Below, one piece after another: positions 1 through 8,804 of a DNA stretch of 64,000 nt. Location: the NCBI GenBank assembly GCA_045110515.1, contig JBGCGD010000043.1:1-64000 (forward strand). Reading direction: 5' to 3'. The stretch is from Granulosicoccus sp045110515 (lineage in GTDB: Bacteria > Pseudomonadota > Gammaproteobacteria > Granulosicoccales > Granulosicoccaceae). Both the position numbers and the translations under genes were made by a program. Position 1 is the stretch's first letter, and each line of letters starts with the position of its first letter. The notes under the pieces are model-generated. The model saw only the letters and a program-made list of their open reading frames with translations, ran no database searches and was not told the origin of the DNA.

Positions 1-545
1 TAGGGGTTGTGTTTACTGAGAACCTTTCTTTGTATTTTTCCGATCCTGAGCAAGGGGATCTGACTTATTCACTTGCCCCCGGTTTTGATCTACCTGAAGG
101 CAGCGGCATAAGCTTGCAAAAAAATGGTGTTTTATCGGGAATTCCAGTGTCAGCTGATATTGGCACTTACTCATTGAAGCTAGTGATAAGCGATGGTGGC
201 CAGGAGATAGATACCCTGTTTGTGCTAATCGTCAGCGGTGTTACAACAGGTTCTCGAAATTCCATTCCGGAGTATGTGGAAGGTTCAGTGGCTGATCGCA
301 CTTTATTTTTAGGGGCCGCACTTACGCCAATAACCCCTGAGTTCACTGATGAAGATGACGACACACTGACATATTCCCTTTCAGATGGGGTGGCGTTACC
401 GGCTGGAGTAACCATCGATGATAAAACGGGTGTGATAACCGGACGTCCTTTAGCGCGAACTTGGGTGCGCGATTTGCGTGTGATAGCGACTGATCCCTTA
501 GGATTCGCAGCGATATCCGAACCCTTTTTCATCCGAGTTAGGTAA
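1..545 (+). CDS. C-terminal part of a cadherin/Ig-like repeat surface protein (partial)
   Basis: The reading frame is open from base 3 and enters from the left edge, so the N-terminus is missing. The GTG at 9 lies inside a domain and is unlikely to be the start. The visible ~180 residues hold two similar beta-sandwich repeats. Each carries an F-x-D-x-(E/D)-x-D-x-L-T-Y-S-L stretch, then G-V-L/I-x-G-x-P, which is the pattern of dystroglycan-type cadherin-like or putative Ig (He_PIG) domains in bacterial surface and secreted proteins. The acidic residues probably bind calcium. No C-terminal anchor or sorting signal is visible. The stop at 543-545 lies 7 bases before the next ATG, so the two may be co-transcribed. 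The family assignment is good; the function (adhesion or matrix) is inference. Confidence 0.75.
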   Translation, partial: GVVFTENLSLYFSDPEQGDLTYSLAPGFDLPEGSGISLQKNGVLSGIPVSADIGTYSLKLVISDGGQEIDTLFVLIVSGVTTGSRNSIPEYVEGSVADRTLFLGAALTPITPEFTDEDDDTLTYSLSDGVALPAGVTIDDKTGVITGRPLARTWVRDLRVIATDPLGFAAISEPFFIRVR

Positions 546-552
546 TTTTTTA

Positions 553-1257
553 ATGAGTGTCAATGTCCCGAGGCGTTATCTGTTTGTTAAACATTCTGAA
601 AATTGGAATGTCGACAGATGTACGCGTTGGATGAACGACAATCAATTTGACGTTGATTGGTGTTACCCGGTTAGTGACGACGAATTTCCAGACCCTTCCG
701 AATACGATGGTGTCCTGATTTTTGGCGGTGCCAACTCAGCAAACGATTGCAGTTGCCACGATTGGGTGCGACGCGAACTCGTGTTTGTCGAAAAATGTTT
801 GAAACAAGAGACTCCGTTTTTCGGAATCTGCTTAGGAGCGCAAATGCTGGCTCGTGTGCTGGGCGCGACCGTACGTCCGCACGACAATGAAATTAAAGAA
901 GTTGGTTTTTGCCGTGTCGACCCGGTACCTGATCAAGAAGATTTTTTAGCCAGTCCGTTAACCGTTATGCAGTGGCATTCGGAAGGCTTCGATCTTCCTT
1001 CCGGTACTCAGTTGATCGCAACGGGTGACGAATTCCCCAATCAGGCCTATAGCTATGGTAAGAAGGTGTTAGGCGTGCAGTTTCATCCTGAAGTGAACGC
1101 AGAAGTGCTGGCTATATGGCACGAGCGTAACAAGCAGAGACAACCGAACTACCTAACCGATGAGCAGCGCGCGAACATGATGCGTGATGCGCACACGCAT
1201 GATGCATCGGTGAGTGCTTGGTTGGATGGTTTTCTGACCGGTTGGACGGCATCGTGA
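553..1257 (+). CDS. class I glutamine amidotransferase (GMP synthase-like GATase1)
   Basis: A 234-residue stand-alone GATase1 protein. The nucleophile elbow G-I-C-L-G-A-Q puts the catalytic Cys at residue 93, and F-H-P-E gives His178 and Glu180, so the triad is complete. An oxyanion-type F-G-G motif is at about residues 67-69. The family takes ammonia or an amide-like group from glutamine or gamma-glutamyl compounds. Stand-alone members include gamma-glutamyl hydrolases and uncharacterised proteins. No synthetase partner lies next to it, so the substrate is unknown. The C-terminal ~45 residues after the triad form a charged helical tail. It starts 7 bases after the upstream stop and has no strong ribosome-binding site. 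The fold is certain; the exact reaction is not. Confidence 0.85.
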   Translation: MSVNVPRRYLFVKHSENWNVDRCTRWMNDNQFDVDWCYPVSDDEFPDPSEYDGVLIFGGANSANDCSCHDWVRRELVFVEKCLKQETPFFGICLGAQMLARVLGATVRPHDNEIKEVGFCRVDPVPDQEDFLASPLTVMQWHSEGFDLPSGTQLIATGDEFPNQAYSYGKKVLGVQFHPEVNAEVLAIWHERNKQRQPNYLTDEQRANMMRDAHTHDASVSAWLDGFLTGWTAS

Positions 1258-1283
1258 TCGACAGAGCTTGACGGAGAGCTCTG

Positions 1284-2975
1284 GTGGATGATTCTAATAG
1301 TCTCTTTTTAAATATTTTTATCTACCTGCTTGCAGGTTTGTTGGCAGTCCCTAGTGCTAAGCGCCTAGGCTTAGGTCCGGTGTTCGGTTATTTATTTGCT
1401 GGTATCCTCGTGGGCCCTTGGGGGCTTGCACTAATTCGTGACGCTGAACATATTGAATTATTCTCGCGCTTTGCAACCGTCGTATTACTATTCTTAGTGG
1501 CAATGCAGGCAACGCCTGCGCGTGTTCATCGTCTGTTGGGTGATCTCATATCCTTAGGCGTGCTGCAGTTTTGTTTAACGACGTTGGTTATAACGCTGGT
1601 TGGAATACTGCTTGATCATCCTTGGCACCATGCATTGGTGGCGGGGTTGGCGCTGTCAATATCATCAGAGGCGGTAGCCAGGCACGCTTTCAACGAACGT
1701 TATCCGACTGGTTCACCACTCACCGAGACAGGTCATCAGTTACTGCTGACTCAATCGATGGCGTTGGTGCCAGTTATTGTATTTTTGCCTTTGCTCGGGT
1801 TTGATGCGGTTGCTACTCAAGGAAGTCCCTGGCCACCGGTTGTCATGGGTTTGCTGGTACTTTGCGCTTTCGGCATTTTTGGTCATTTGCTGCTGCGCAG
1901 CGTATTTAGATATGTCGTGAGTGTCGGCTTGAATGAAGTCTTTGCTGCATTTGCTTTGCTACTAATCGTTGGCATGCTATTGCTAGTTCAAGCCTTAGAC
2001 TTACCGTTGGAGTTGGGGGCTTTATTAGGTGGGCTTTTATTAGTTCGGTCTGAGTACGGATCAGCTATCCGAATCGCCATTTATCCTTTCAGTGGATTGC
2101 TGATAGGTATGTTTTTCATTTCTACCGGGATGCAAATTGACTTTGCCACATTCTTTAAAAAGCCTTTAGAGACATTTGCTCTGGTGGGTTTGTTGGTGTT
2201 TGTAAAGGCTTGGATAGTACGCAATATTTTGCGCTACTCCGCAGTTCCCAGGCAACAGCGCATTTGGTTGGCCACAGTACTTGCGCAAAGTGGTGAGCTT
2301 GCGTTTGTCGTAATCGCAATGGCGATAACCTATCAGGCGATTCCAGAAAAGCTTGCGGCGCAGTTGGTCTTAGTGGTCGCTTTGTCCATGCTGACGACTC
2401 CCATACTACTTTTCTTTGCTGCACGTCGAGACAAGTTGCCCGCCCGGCAACAGACGGATACGGGGATACAGCAAGGTGCCACTGCTGATTCCCAGGTGAT
2501 TGTTGCAGGCTTCGGTCGAGTGGGTAGGGTGGTTGCCCGTATGCTGCGAGATAACGGTTTTCGTGCCGTTGTTATCGACCACAACCCGGATCGCTTTGCG
2601 GAGCTTCGGTCAGAGGGGTTCGTCGGTTTCTACGGTGATGCGTTGAGGCCCGACTTATTGGAGGCGGCTGGCGCAACGCAGGCTGCCATTGTTGTCATTG
2701 CCATTGACGACCCCGAAGCATCCGTAGATTTTCTAAAGCGTGTTAAGCGGGAATATCCCCACTTAATTATTTTGTCTCGGGCACTAAATACGGCCGGTCA
2801 GAAGCGCTTGCTCAGTGATGGTGCAGATCGGGCATATCGTGAAACCTTTGAGACGGCCCTGCTGATGGGGGAGGATGTCCTCGAGCTGGTTGGCATGAGC
2901 CCTTTGGATGCACAGGCTTTTGCTGAAGGCTATCGTGATACCGCATTTGAGTCGGTTCAGCCTCAGAAAGACTGA
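1284..2975 (+). CDS. CPA2-family cation:proton antiporter with TrkA-N domain (KefB/KefC-like)
   Basis: A 563-residue inner-membrane protein. Residues ~1-380 form about 12 hydrophobic segments of the sodium/hydrogen exchanger fold, including an ELGALLGG stretch typical of the CPA2 core. Residues ~400-520 form a Rossmann-type RCK/TrkA-N domain starting V-A-G-F-G-R-V-G-R-V, which binds NAD(H) or another nucleotide and gates transport. This is the layout of glutathione-gated potassium efflux systems KefB/KefC and YbaL-type proteins. KefC-specific glutathione gating cannot be read from the sequence, and no KefF/KefG ancillary gene is adjacent. Translation probably starts at GTG 1284, preceded by a GGAGAG ribosome-binding site at 1273-1278. 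Confidence 0.9.
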   Translation: MDDSNSLFLNIFIYLLAGLLAVPSAKRLGLGPVFGYLFAGILVGPWGLALIRDAEHIELFSRFATVVLLFLVAMQATPARVHRLLGDLISLGVLQFCLTTLVITLVGILLDHPWHHALVAGLALSISSEAVARHAFNERYPTGSPLTETGHQLLLTQSMALVPVIVFLPLLGFDAVATQGSPWPPVVMGLLVLCAFGIFGHLLLRSVFRYVVSVGLNEVFAAFALLLIVGMLLLVQALDLPLELGALLGGLLLVRSEYGSAIRIAIYPFSGLLIGMFFISTGMQIDFATFFKKPLETFALVGLLVFVKAWIVRNILRYSAVPRQQRIWLATVLAQSGELAFVVIAMAITYQAIPEKLAAQLVLVVALSMLTTPILLFFAARRDKLPARQQTDTGIQQGATADSQVIVAGFGRVGRVVARMLRDNGFRAVVIDHNPDRFAELRSEGFVGFYGDALRPDLLEAAGATQAAIVVIAIDDPEASVDFLKRVKREYPHLIILSRALNTAGQKRLLSDGADRAYRETFETALLMGEDVLELVGMSPLDAQAFAEGYRDTAFESVQPQKD

Positions 2976-3099
2976 TTGAAGATCTTACTCATGGTATTTT
3001 TAGCCACAGGGTTCCTGTGTCTGAGCAAACGCCTTCACACTGGGAAATGCCGTTTGAGAAAGTATTTTGTGTTCTACAAAATTTGTAAGGCAGACAGTT

Positions 3100-3396
3100 A
3101 TGAAAGGTAATGATGTAGAGGCGATCACTAAGCTGCTAAAAGAGCATGACGTTGGTTTGTCGGCGGTTAAGGCCAATAAACTGATGTTGAAAATCGGTCT
3201 TTTGGTAGAAGCCACTCGCGAGAGCTCTACTCGTCCGGGTGTGATGAAAAAATATAAGGTACTGAGTGAAAAGGGTCTTGACTACGGTGTCAACGAAGAG
3301 AATCCGCAAAGCCCTGACCAGACCTCGCCATACTATTACAAGGATAGTTTTCCTGAGTTAGCCAAAATCCTCTTGGAGGCCGATAAGGCCGAATAA
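3100..3396 (+). CDS. small conserved protein of unknown function
   Basis: A 98-residue protein from ATG 3100, with AAGG about 10 bases upstream. The frame extends upstream to 3067, but those codons look non-coding. The sequence is hydrophilic and mostly helical: an N-terminal helix pair (E-A-I-T-K-L-L-K-E-H-D, then V-K-A-N-K-L-M-L), a basic G-V-M-K-K-Y-K segment, and a region with Q-S-P and three consecutive tyrosines. The helix arrangement recalls small winged-helix or phage antirepressor C-terminal modules, but I do not recognise the family with confidence. It stands alone between the antiporter and the ABC importer operon. A perfect 16-base palindrome (3391-3406) overlaps its stop codon. 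Confidence 0.65.
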   Translation: MKGNDVEAITKLLKEHDVGLSAVKANKLMLKIGLLVEATRESSTRPGVMKKYKVLSEKGLDYGVNEENPQSPDQTSPYYYKDSFPELAKILLEADKAE

Positions 3397-3406
3397 GCGC
3401 TTATTC
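3391..3406. repeat. 16-bp perfect palindrome over a stop codon
   Basis: GAATAAGCGCTTATTC reads the same on both strands and contains the TAA stop (3394-3396) of the small upstream gene. There is no loop and no T-run after it, so it is not a classical intrinsic terminator. It could be a protein-binding site or chance. Confidence 0.4.
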
Positions 3407-3546
3407 AGCGCAGTTGTATTCCGTTCGGAGCTGTCGCTGCCTCTGAGTCAAAAAAGGTTCGTGATACACTCAACTTAGGCGGCCGCTGATGCTTTGAGGC
3501 TGCGCGTCTGCGTCCGAATTAAATTGTACAATCGAGGAAAAACACT

Positions 3547-4542
3547 ATGACAATCACACGCTTGGGTGTCGTCGCTGGAATGCTGCTGGCAGCATCTTCG
3601 GCCACAGCAGCTGACATTTCTCCTGCCGTCGTTTTCGATATGGGCGGTAAATTCGATAAGTCTTTCAACCAAGGCGTCTACGATGGTGTAGAGCGTTTCA
3701 AGGCTGAATCAGGCATTGAATACCGCGAATTCGAGGTCACTAATGAAACTCAGCGCGAGCAGGCACTGCGCCGCATGGCTCAACGTGGTGCGAACCCAAT
3801 ATTGGGTGTTGGTTTTGCACAAGCGGGCCCAATGGAAACTGTCGCTAAAGAATTTCCTGATACCAAATTCACCATTATCGATGGTGTCGTAAATTTGCCA
3901 AATGTTCAGTCAGTCGTTTTTAAAGAGCATGAAGGTTCTTTCTTAGTGGGTCTGTTGGCTGCAATGGCTTCAGAAAGCAACATGGTCGGATTTGTTGGTG
4001 GAATGGACATTCCTCTTATCCGTCGTTTCGCCTGTGGTTATGAGCAGGGTGCCAAGCACGCAAACGCAACGGTAGGTGTTGTCCAGAACATGACAGGTAC
4101 TACGCCTTCTGCGTGGAATGACCCAGGTCGTGGTAGCGAGCTTGCCAAAGGTCAATTCGATCGTGGTGTTGATGTCATCTATGCTGCTGCTGGCGGTACC
4201 GGTGTTGGTGTTTACCAGGCGGCAAAAGACGGTGGAAAATTAGCGGTAGGTGTTGATTCCAACCAAAACTATTTGCATCCGGGCACTATGCTGACATCTA
4301 TGCTCAAGCGCGTTGATGTTGCTGCATACAATGCGTTCAACGAAGTTATGAACGGCACATGGGAGCCTGGCTTTAAAGTATTGGGTCTTGCTGAAGAAGG
4401 TGTTGGTTGGGCTTTAGATGAGAACAACGAAAGCCTTATCACAGATGACATGAAAGCTGCCGTAGAAGCTGCATCAGCTGCGATTGTTGCTGGTGAAATC
4501 AACGTTCATGACTACATGAGCGACAACTCCTGCGCTTATTAA
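3547..4542 (+). CDS. BMP-family ABC transporter substrate-binding protein
   Basis: A 331-residue periplasmic binding protein. Residues 1-22 are a signal peptide ending A-T-A before A-D-I-S. It lacks the lipobox Cys usual in BmpA/PnrA lipoproteins of Gram-positives and spirochaetes, so it is probably a soluble periplasmic protein. Family marks are the N-terminal F-D-M-G-G-K-F-D-K-S-F-N stretch, G-F-V-G-G-M-D in the middle and A-A-G-G-T-G-V-G-V, followed by a V-G-V-D-S-N-Q hinge segment. BMP proteins bind purine nucleosides or related compounds. A GAGGAAA ribosome-binding site sits just upstream. It is the first gene of an importer operon with the three genes that follow. The class is certain; nucleoside specificity is inferred from the family. 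Confidence 0.92.
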   Translation: MTITRLGVVAGMLLAASSATAADISPAVVFDMGGKFDKSFNQGVYDGVERFKAESGIEYREFEVTNETQREQALRRMAQRGANPILGVGFAQAGPMETVAKEFPDTKFTIIDGVVNLPNVQSVVFKEHEGSFLVGLLAAMASESNMVGFVGGMDIPLIRRFACGYEQGAKHANATVGVVQNMTGTTPSAWNDPGRGSELAKGQFDRGVDVIYAAAGGTGVGVYQAAKDGGKLAVGVDSNQNYLHPGTMLTSMLKRVDVAAYNAFNEVMNGTWEPGFKVLGLAEEGVGWALDENNESLITDDMKAAVEAASAAIVAGEINVHDYMSDNSCAY

Positions 4543-4604
4543 TAGGCCTTAGTCGTGTTGATTCAAATGGGTGAGGTCTTTGGCATGTACTGTTTTCAAT
4601 TACG

Positions 4605-6218
4605 ATGACCACACCTGTTCAAAACCAAGATGAGGCTGTCTCAGCAGCCTCATCTGATCTCTCCGTTCGGCGCGCATCAGCGAAATATGCGATTGAATTG
4701 CGCGGTATATCAAAGCGGTTTGGTGCAGTTCGAGCCAATAAAGATATCGATTTAAAAGTAAAACCCGGCACTATCCACGGTATCGTTGGGGAAAACGGTG
4801 CGGGTAAATCTACTCTCATGAGCATTCTCTATGGCTTTTATCAAGCAGATACAGGAGAGGTGCTCATCAACGACAAAGTCGTTTCAATCAATAGTTCGCG
4901 TGATGCGATAGACGCGGGCATTGGTATGGTCCATCAACATTTTATGCTTGTGGATACATTCTCCGTACTCGAAAACGTCATGCTGGGCGCTGAGGAGCAC
5001 GCTTTGCTGTCGCGCAGTGCCGCAGACGCCAGAACCGTTCTAAACAAGCTTGCTTCCGAATATCAAATGGAGATTCAGCTTGACGCGCTGGTTGCAGATT
5101 TGCCGGTGGGTGAGCAACAACGAACGGAGATTTTAAAGGCCTTATATAGAAACGCCGAAATTCTTATTCTCGATGAGCCGACTGGTGTGCTAACCCCACA
5201 AGAGGCTGATCAACTCTTCAGAGTGCTAAAAGCGCTTAAGGAGCGGGGTGTTACCGTCATCCTCATAACGCATAAGTTGCGTGAAATCATGGACATCACA
5301 GACACGGTGTCTGTTCTTCGATTGGGCGAGATGGTGTCTCACTTGAATACTGCAGATACCAGCATGAGTGAGCTGGCAGAACTCATGGTCGGTAGAAAAC
5401 TTGAGACTAAAAATTACCATCGCGATGAGCCCTTGCCTTTGGATACCGAGACGGGAATCGAAGTAAGTGATCTTGGAATGGTGGACCGAACGGGCAAGCA
5501 CCGATTAAAGAACTTATCGTTTTCTGTTAAACGCGGAGAAATTCTGGGCGTGGCTGGTGTTGCCGGAAATGGCCAGACCATGTTGCTCGAGGTGTTGTCT
5601 GGCATCACGCCGCCATCTTCTGGAAGCTTTACGATAAATGGTCAAGTCGTTACGCCCGATAGTTTGGTGGGGCCTGCCCAAATGCGCGAGTTGAAGGTTC
5701 AGCATGTGCCTGAAGACCGTCTGAAGCTTGGCTTGGTTAAAGCATTTACCGCCGCGGAAAGCTCAGTGCTCGGGTATCAACGTGCGGGTAAGTTCAACCT
5801 TCGTGGATTGCTTCAATTGCGAACTATACGTGAGGCATGTCAGCGCCTTATGAGCGGGTTTGATGTGCGTCCGAGCGATCCTAAATTAAAATCAGCGTCG
5901 TTTTCCGGTGGTAACCAGCAAAAGCTAATTCTGGCCCGTGAGTTAGAAAAGTCGCCTGAAGTACTTTTGGTGGGGCAGCCTACCCGTGGTGTAGACATCG
6001 GTGCCATCGAGCTCATTCATGAGAATATTATTAAAATGCGTGACAGTGGGTGCGCAGTTTTACTAGTGTCAGTGGAGCTCGATGAAATCATGGCGCTAGC
6101 TGATCGCATAATCGTTATGTACGAAGGTCAAATCGTGGCTGAAGTCCGTGGTCGCGAAGCGAACAAAACTCAGCTGGGCTTGATGATGGCCAACGCTCAT
6201 ACGGATTCGGCAGCATGA
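4605..6218 (+). CDS. ABC transporter ATP-binding protein, duplicated ATPase (nucleoside/sugar type)
   Basis: A 537-residue cytoplasmic ATPase with two fused nucleotide-binding domains, as in RbsA, YufO and NupO. Domain 1 (~residues 25-260) has Walker A G-E-N-G-A-G-K-S, Walker B L-I-L-D-E-P and a reduced signature loop L-P-V-G-E-Q-Q-R. Domain 2 (~285-530) has a degenerate Walker A G-V-A-G-N-G-Q-T, an intact signature F-S-G-G-N-Q-Q-K and a Walker B-like segment reading V-L-L-V-G-Q-P, without the usual D-E. Asymmetric sites of this kind are normal in the family. It powers import through the two downstream permeases. Its TGA overlaps the next ATG at 6215-6218 (ATGA), indicating translational coupling. 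Confidence 0.92.
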   Translation: MTTPVQNQDEAVSAASSDLSVRRASAKYAIELRGISKRFGAVRANKDIDLKVKPGTIHGIVGENGAGKSTLMSILYGFYQADTGEVLINDKVVSINSSRDAIDAGIGMVHQHFMLVDTFSVLENVMLGAEEHALLSRSAADARTVLNKLASEYQMEIQLDALVADLPVGEQQRTEILKALYRNAEILILDEPTGVLTPQEADQLFRVLKALKERGVTVILITHKLREIMDITDTVSVLRLGEMVSHLNTADTSMSELAELMVGRKLETKNYHRDEPLPLDTETGIEVSDLGMVDRTGKHRLKNLSFSVKRGEILGVAGVAGNGQTMLLEVLSGITPPSSGSFTINGQVVTPDSLVGPAQMRELKVQHVPEDRLKLGLVKAFTAAESSVLGYQRAGKFNLRGLLQLRTIREACQRLMSGFDVRPSDPKLKSASFSGGNQQKLILARELEKSPEVLLVGQPTRGVDIGAIELIHENIIKMRDSGCAVLLVSVELDEIMALADRIIVMYEGQIVAEVRGREANKTQLGLMMANAHTDSAA

Positions 6219-7342
6219 AAATCAACACCAGCGGAATTGCGTTACCAGCATGGCTTGAAATCGGCGTCATACCGGTTCTCAATATCATCATGGCCTTGTT
6301 CTTCGCAGGTCTTATTATGCTCACGATAGGGGTCGATCCTGTCGAAGCTGTGGGCATCATGATCAATGGGGCATTCGGTTACGATGAGGCGATTGGATAC
6401 ACCCTTTACTACACCACTAACTTTATTTTTACGGGTTTGGCCGTCGCTATCGCCTTCCACGCAAGTCTTTTCAACATCGGTGGTGAAGGGCAAGCCTATA
6501 TTGGTGGGCTAGGAGTCGGGCTTGTATTTTTAGCTTTGGATAGTTATTTACCTACGCTGTTTCTTATTCCCTTAGGCATCATTGCAGCCGGTCTGTTTGG
6601 GGCTCTTTGGGCGTTTATACCAGCCTGGCTTCAGGCTTACCGTGGTAGCCATATCGTTATCACCACAATCATGTTTAACTTTATCGCAGCAGCCATCATG
6701 GTGTACCTGCTGGTAAACGTCCTGATTAAGCCTGGACAAATGTCGCCGGAGTCACGAGTGTTTGACGAGGCTGCCTGGCTTCCATTTATGCACGAATTTC
6801 TCGGCTGGTTTGGTATGGAAGTTACGCGCAGCCCGCTCAATATGTCTCTGTTTTTTGCGCTGCTCTGTTGCTTGTTGGTCTGGATTTATATTTGGCGCAC
6901 GCGCTGGGGCTATGAGCTTCGTACCGCGGGCTTTAGTGAAGATGCTGCTCAATACGCCGGTATACGTCCCAAGACAGTCATTGTCAGTGCTATGTGTTTA
7001 TCCGGTGCCTTGGCAGGTTTTGTTGCTGTCAATGAGATCATGGGCGTCCATCATCGACTCTTGCTTAATTTTACCGCGGGCTATGGTTTTACGGGCATAG
7101 CGGTATCCCTGATGGGACGCAATCATCCGGTTGGCATCATAATGGCCAGTTTGTTATTCGGTGTTCTGTATCAAGGTGGCGCTGAGCTTGCCTTTGAAAT
7201 TCCTAAAATTACCCGTGAAATGGTTGTTGCCATTCAAGGGTTGATTATCTTGTTTTCCGGTGCGCTGGCTCTCATGCTGCGGCCATGGGTGGTGCGTCTC
7301 TATCTTAAGTTCCGCTCGGTCGACGAGGTGGCGTCAGCCTGA
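6215..7342 (+). CDS. ABC transporter permease (BMP/nucleoside importer, subunit 1)
   Basis: A 375-residue membrane protein with about ten hydrophobic segments, of the branched-chain-amino-acid/ribose-type permease family (YufP/NupP-like). Diagnostic stretches are F-N-I-G-G-E-G-Q-A-Y-I, near residues 85-100, and G-Y-G-F-T-G-I-A-V-S-L near 290. The first lies where family members have the F-N-I-G-x-E-G-Q motif. It overlaps the ATPase gene by 4 bases and the next permease by 1 base, so the three are translated together. It forms half of the heterodimeric membrane channel. Confidence 0.92.
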   Translation: MKINTSGIALPAWLEIGVIPVLNIIMALFFAGLIMLTIGVDPVEAVGIMINGAFGYDEAIGYTLYYTTNFIFTGLAVAIAFHASLFNIGGEGQAYIGGLGVGLVFLALDSYLPTLFLIPLGIIAAGLFGALWAFIPAWLQAYRGSHIVITTIMFNFIAAAIMVYLLVNVLIKPGQMSPESRVFDEAAWLPFMHEFLGWFGMEVTRSPLNMSLFFALLCCLLVWIYIWRTRWGYELRTAGFSEDAAQYAGIRPKTVIVSAMCLSGALAGFVAVNEIMGVHHRLLLNFTAGYGFTGIAVSLMGRNHPVGIIMASLLFGVLYQGGAELAFEIPKITREMVVAIQGLIILFSGALALMLRPWVVRLYLKFRSVDEVASA

Positions 7343-8316
7343 TGGATATCTTAAGTGGCTTCTTTGCGATACTCGATGCGACCTTGCGTGTCTCTACACC
7401 TCTGATATTGGCCGCCATGGCCGGTTTGTTTTCAGAGCGATCTGGAATTGTAGATATCAGTCTTGAAGGAAAGATGCTTGCTGCGGCTTTTGGTGCAGGT
7501 GCGGTCGCCGCTATAACCGGTAGCGCCTGGTTGGCACTGGGTGCGGGTATTCTTGTCGGGGTGGCCTTAGGGTTGGTTCACGGGTTTGCGTGTATTACCC
7601 ATAGAGGAAATCAGGTGGTAAGCGGACTGGCCATTAATATTCTCGCGTCGGGTTTGACTGTCGTGTTGGGTATTGCTTGGTTTTCACAAGGTGGGCAAAC
7701 GCCAGCGCTGACATCCGAATCCCGTTTCATGCCTATCGAATTACCGTTTGCAGAATCGGCAGCGCAAAGCATTCCAGTGGTAGGGCAGTTTTATAACGAA
7801 GTGATTAGCGGGCATAACCTTCTGGTGTACGTTGCCTGGTTCGCTGTTTTCGCCACCTGGTGGATTGTTTATCGAACGCGTTTTGGTCTTCGTATTCGGG
7901 CGGTGGGTGAAAATCCGTTGGCGGTTGATACTGCAGGTTTGTCGGTTAGCGGCTTACGATTTTCTGCTGTTGCCATATGCGGAGCTCTATCTGGCGTAGC
8001 TGGCGCTTACTTATCAACTGCACAGAACGCAGCTTTTGTTCGTGAAATGACGGCAGGGCAGGGCTATATAGCTCTCGCAGCGCTAATCTTTGGTAAGTGG
8101 AAGCCTCTGCCAGCCATGCTCGCCTGTCTCATGTTCGGTTTTTTGGATGCTATGGCTATTCGACTTCAAGGCGTTGTACTTCCGGTCATTGGAGAAGTCC
8201 CGGTCCAGGCCATTCAAGCCTTGCCCTACGTTCTCACCGTCATCCTCTTGGCTGGCTTCATAGGCCGCGCCACCGCCCCCAAAGCCGTTGGCATCCCCTT
8301 CCTAAAAGAACGCTAA
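7342..8316 (+). CDS. ABC transporter permease (BMP/nucleoside importer, subunit 2)
   Basis: A 324-residue membrane protein with about eight to ten hydrophobic segments, YufQ/NupQ-like. It carries the motifs R-S-G-I-V-D-I-S-L-E-G-K near residue 35 and G-Q-G-Y-I-A-L-A-A-L-I-F-G-K near 240, both usual for this permease. It begins at the last base of the previous stop (TGATG). It is the last gene of the operon: the stop at 8314-8316 is followed immediately by the inverted-repeat end of the element described at 8317-8750. Confidence 0.92.
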   Translation: MDILSGFFAILDATLRVSTPLILAAMAGLFSERSGIVDISLEGKMLAAAFGAGAVAAITGSAWLALGAGILVGVALGLVHGFACITHRGNQVVSGLAINILASGLTVVLGIAWFSQGGQTPALTSESRFMPIELPFAESAAQSIPVVGQFYNEVISGHNLLVYVAWFAVFATWWIVYRTRFGLRIRAVGENPLAVDTAGLSVSGLRFSAVAICGALSGVAGAYLSTAQNAAFVREMTAGQGYIALAALIFGKWKPLPAMLACLMFGFLDAMAIRLQGVVLPVIGEVPVQAIQALPYVLTVILLAGFIGRATAPKAVGIPFLKER

Positions 8317-8750
8317 CGGGTCGGACCACGCTATCCTTCTGATTTTTCAAGCAATAGCTTCTGAAAATGGCCAATTCAGGTCACTAAAAGCCTGTTTTTA
8401 GCCCTGAAAACGTTTTTTAACGAGACTTCGCTAATGGGGTCGCTAATGGGGTCGGGCCACGATAACCATTTGATTTGCCAGGTATTAGCCATTATAAATG
8501 GTCTCTTTAGGCCACTAAAAGCCTGTTTTTAGCCTTGAAAGCGTTTTTTAACGAGACTTACCTGTCTGAGCGGTGCGATTAATTCTCCGCATTACTTGCG
8601 TTTTTCTGAGAGAGTTGTAGGTGTATGGGATCTTCGAGTGCCTCGCTAATACGAGTTTTTTACCCACATAAAGTGCCATTTAAGAATGAAATGCCCCTCA
8701 TTTTTCATAGAACTTTAAACAGAATCAATGACTAATCATGGTCCGACCCG
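8317..8750. mobile_element. non-autonomous element with terminal inverted repeats (MITE- or REP/RAYT-like)
   Basis: A 434-bp non-coding unit bounded by near-perfect 14-bp inverted ends: CGGGTCGGACCACG (8317-8330) and CATGGTCCGACCCG (8737-8750), matching at 13 of 14 positions when inverted. No transposase frame lies inside. The left part holds a 110-bp direct duplication; the right part (8560-8736) is unique. GGTCGGA-type ends are commonly seen around REP-associated tyrosine transposase elements in gammaproteobacteria, so a relic or passenger of such an element is the likeliest reading. It fills the whole gap between the ABC permease stop codon and the 54 bp before argG, so it may also carry promoter or terminator signals. 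No clear target-site duplication is visible. Confidence 0.6.
8319..8559 (+). repeat. imperfect direct duplication of ~110 bp with a 12-bp tandem linker
   Basis: Copy A is 8319-8428 and copy B is 8449-8559. Both begin GGGTCGG(A/G)CCACG and end TTTTTTAACGAGACTT. Their last ~50 bases (CACTAAAAGCCTGTTTTTAG onward) are almost identical, while the middle has diverged. Each copy contains a small hairpin CTAAAA-n6-TTTTAG. Between the copies are two exact copies of CGCTAATGGGGT (8429-8452). The arrangement points to an internal duplication of one end of the element. Confidence 0.7.
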
Positions 8751-8804
8751 GTGGGGATGTTTGTTAGACTGGGAGGCCGTGTGGCTTGTGTGTAGTGTTT
8801 CTAG

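Noticed and set aside
8097..8342. Small plus-strand frame over the permease end and element start
   Set aside because: It overlaps the permease gene in another frame and has no recognisable product.
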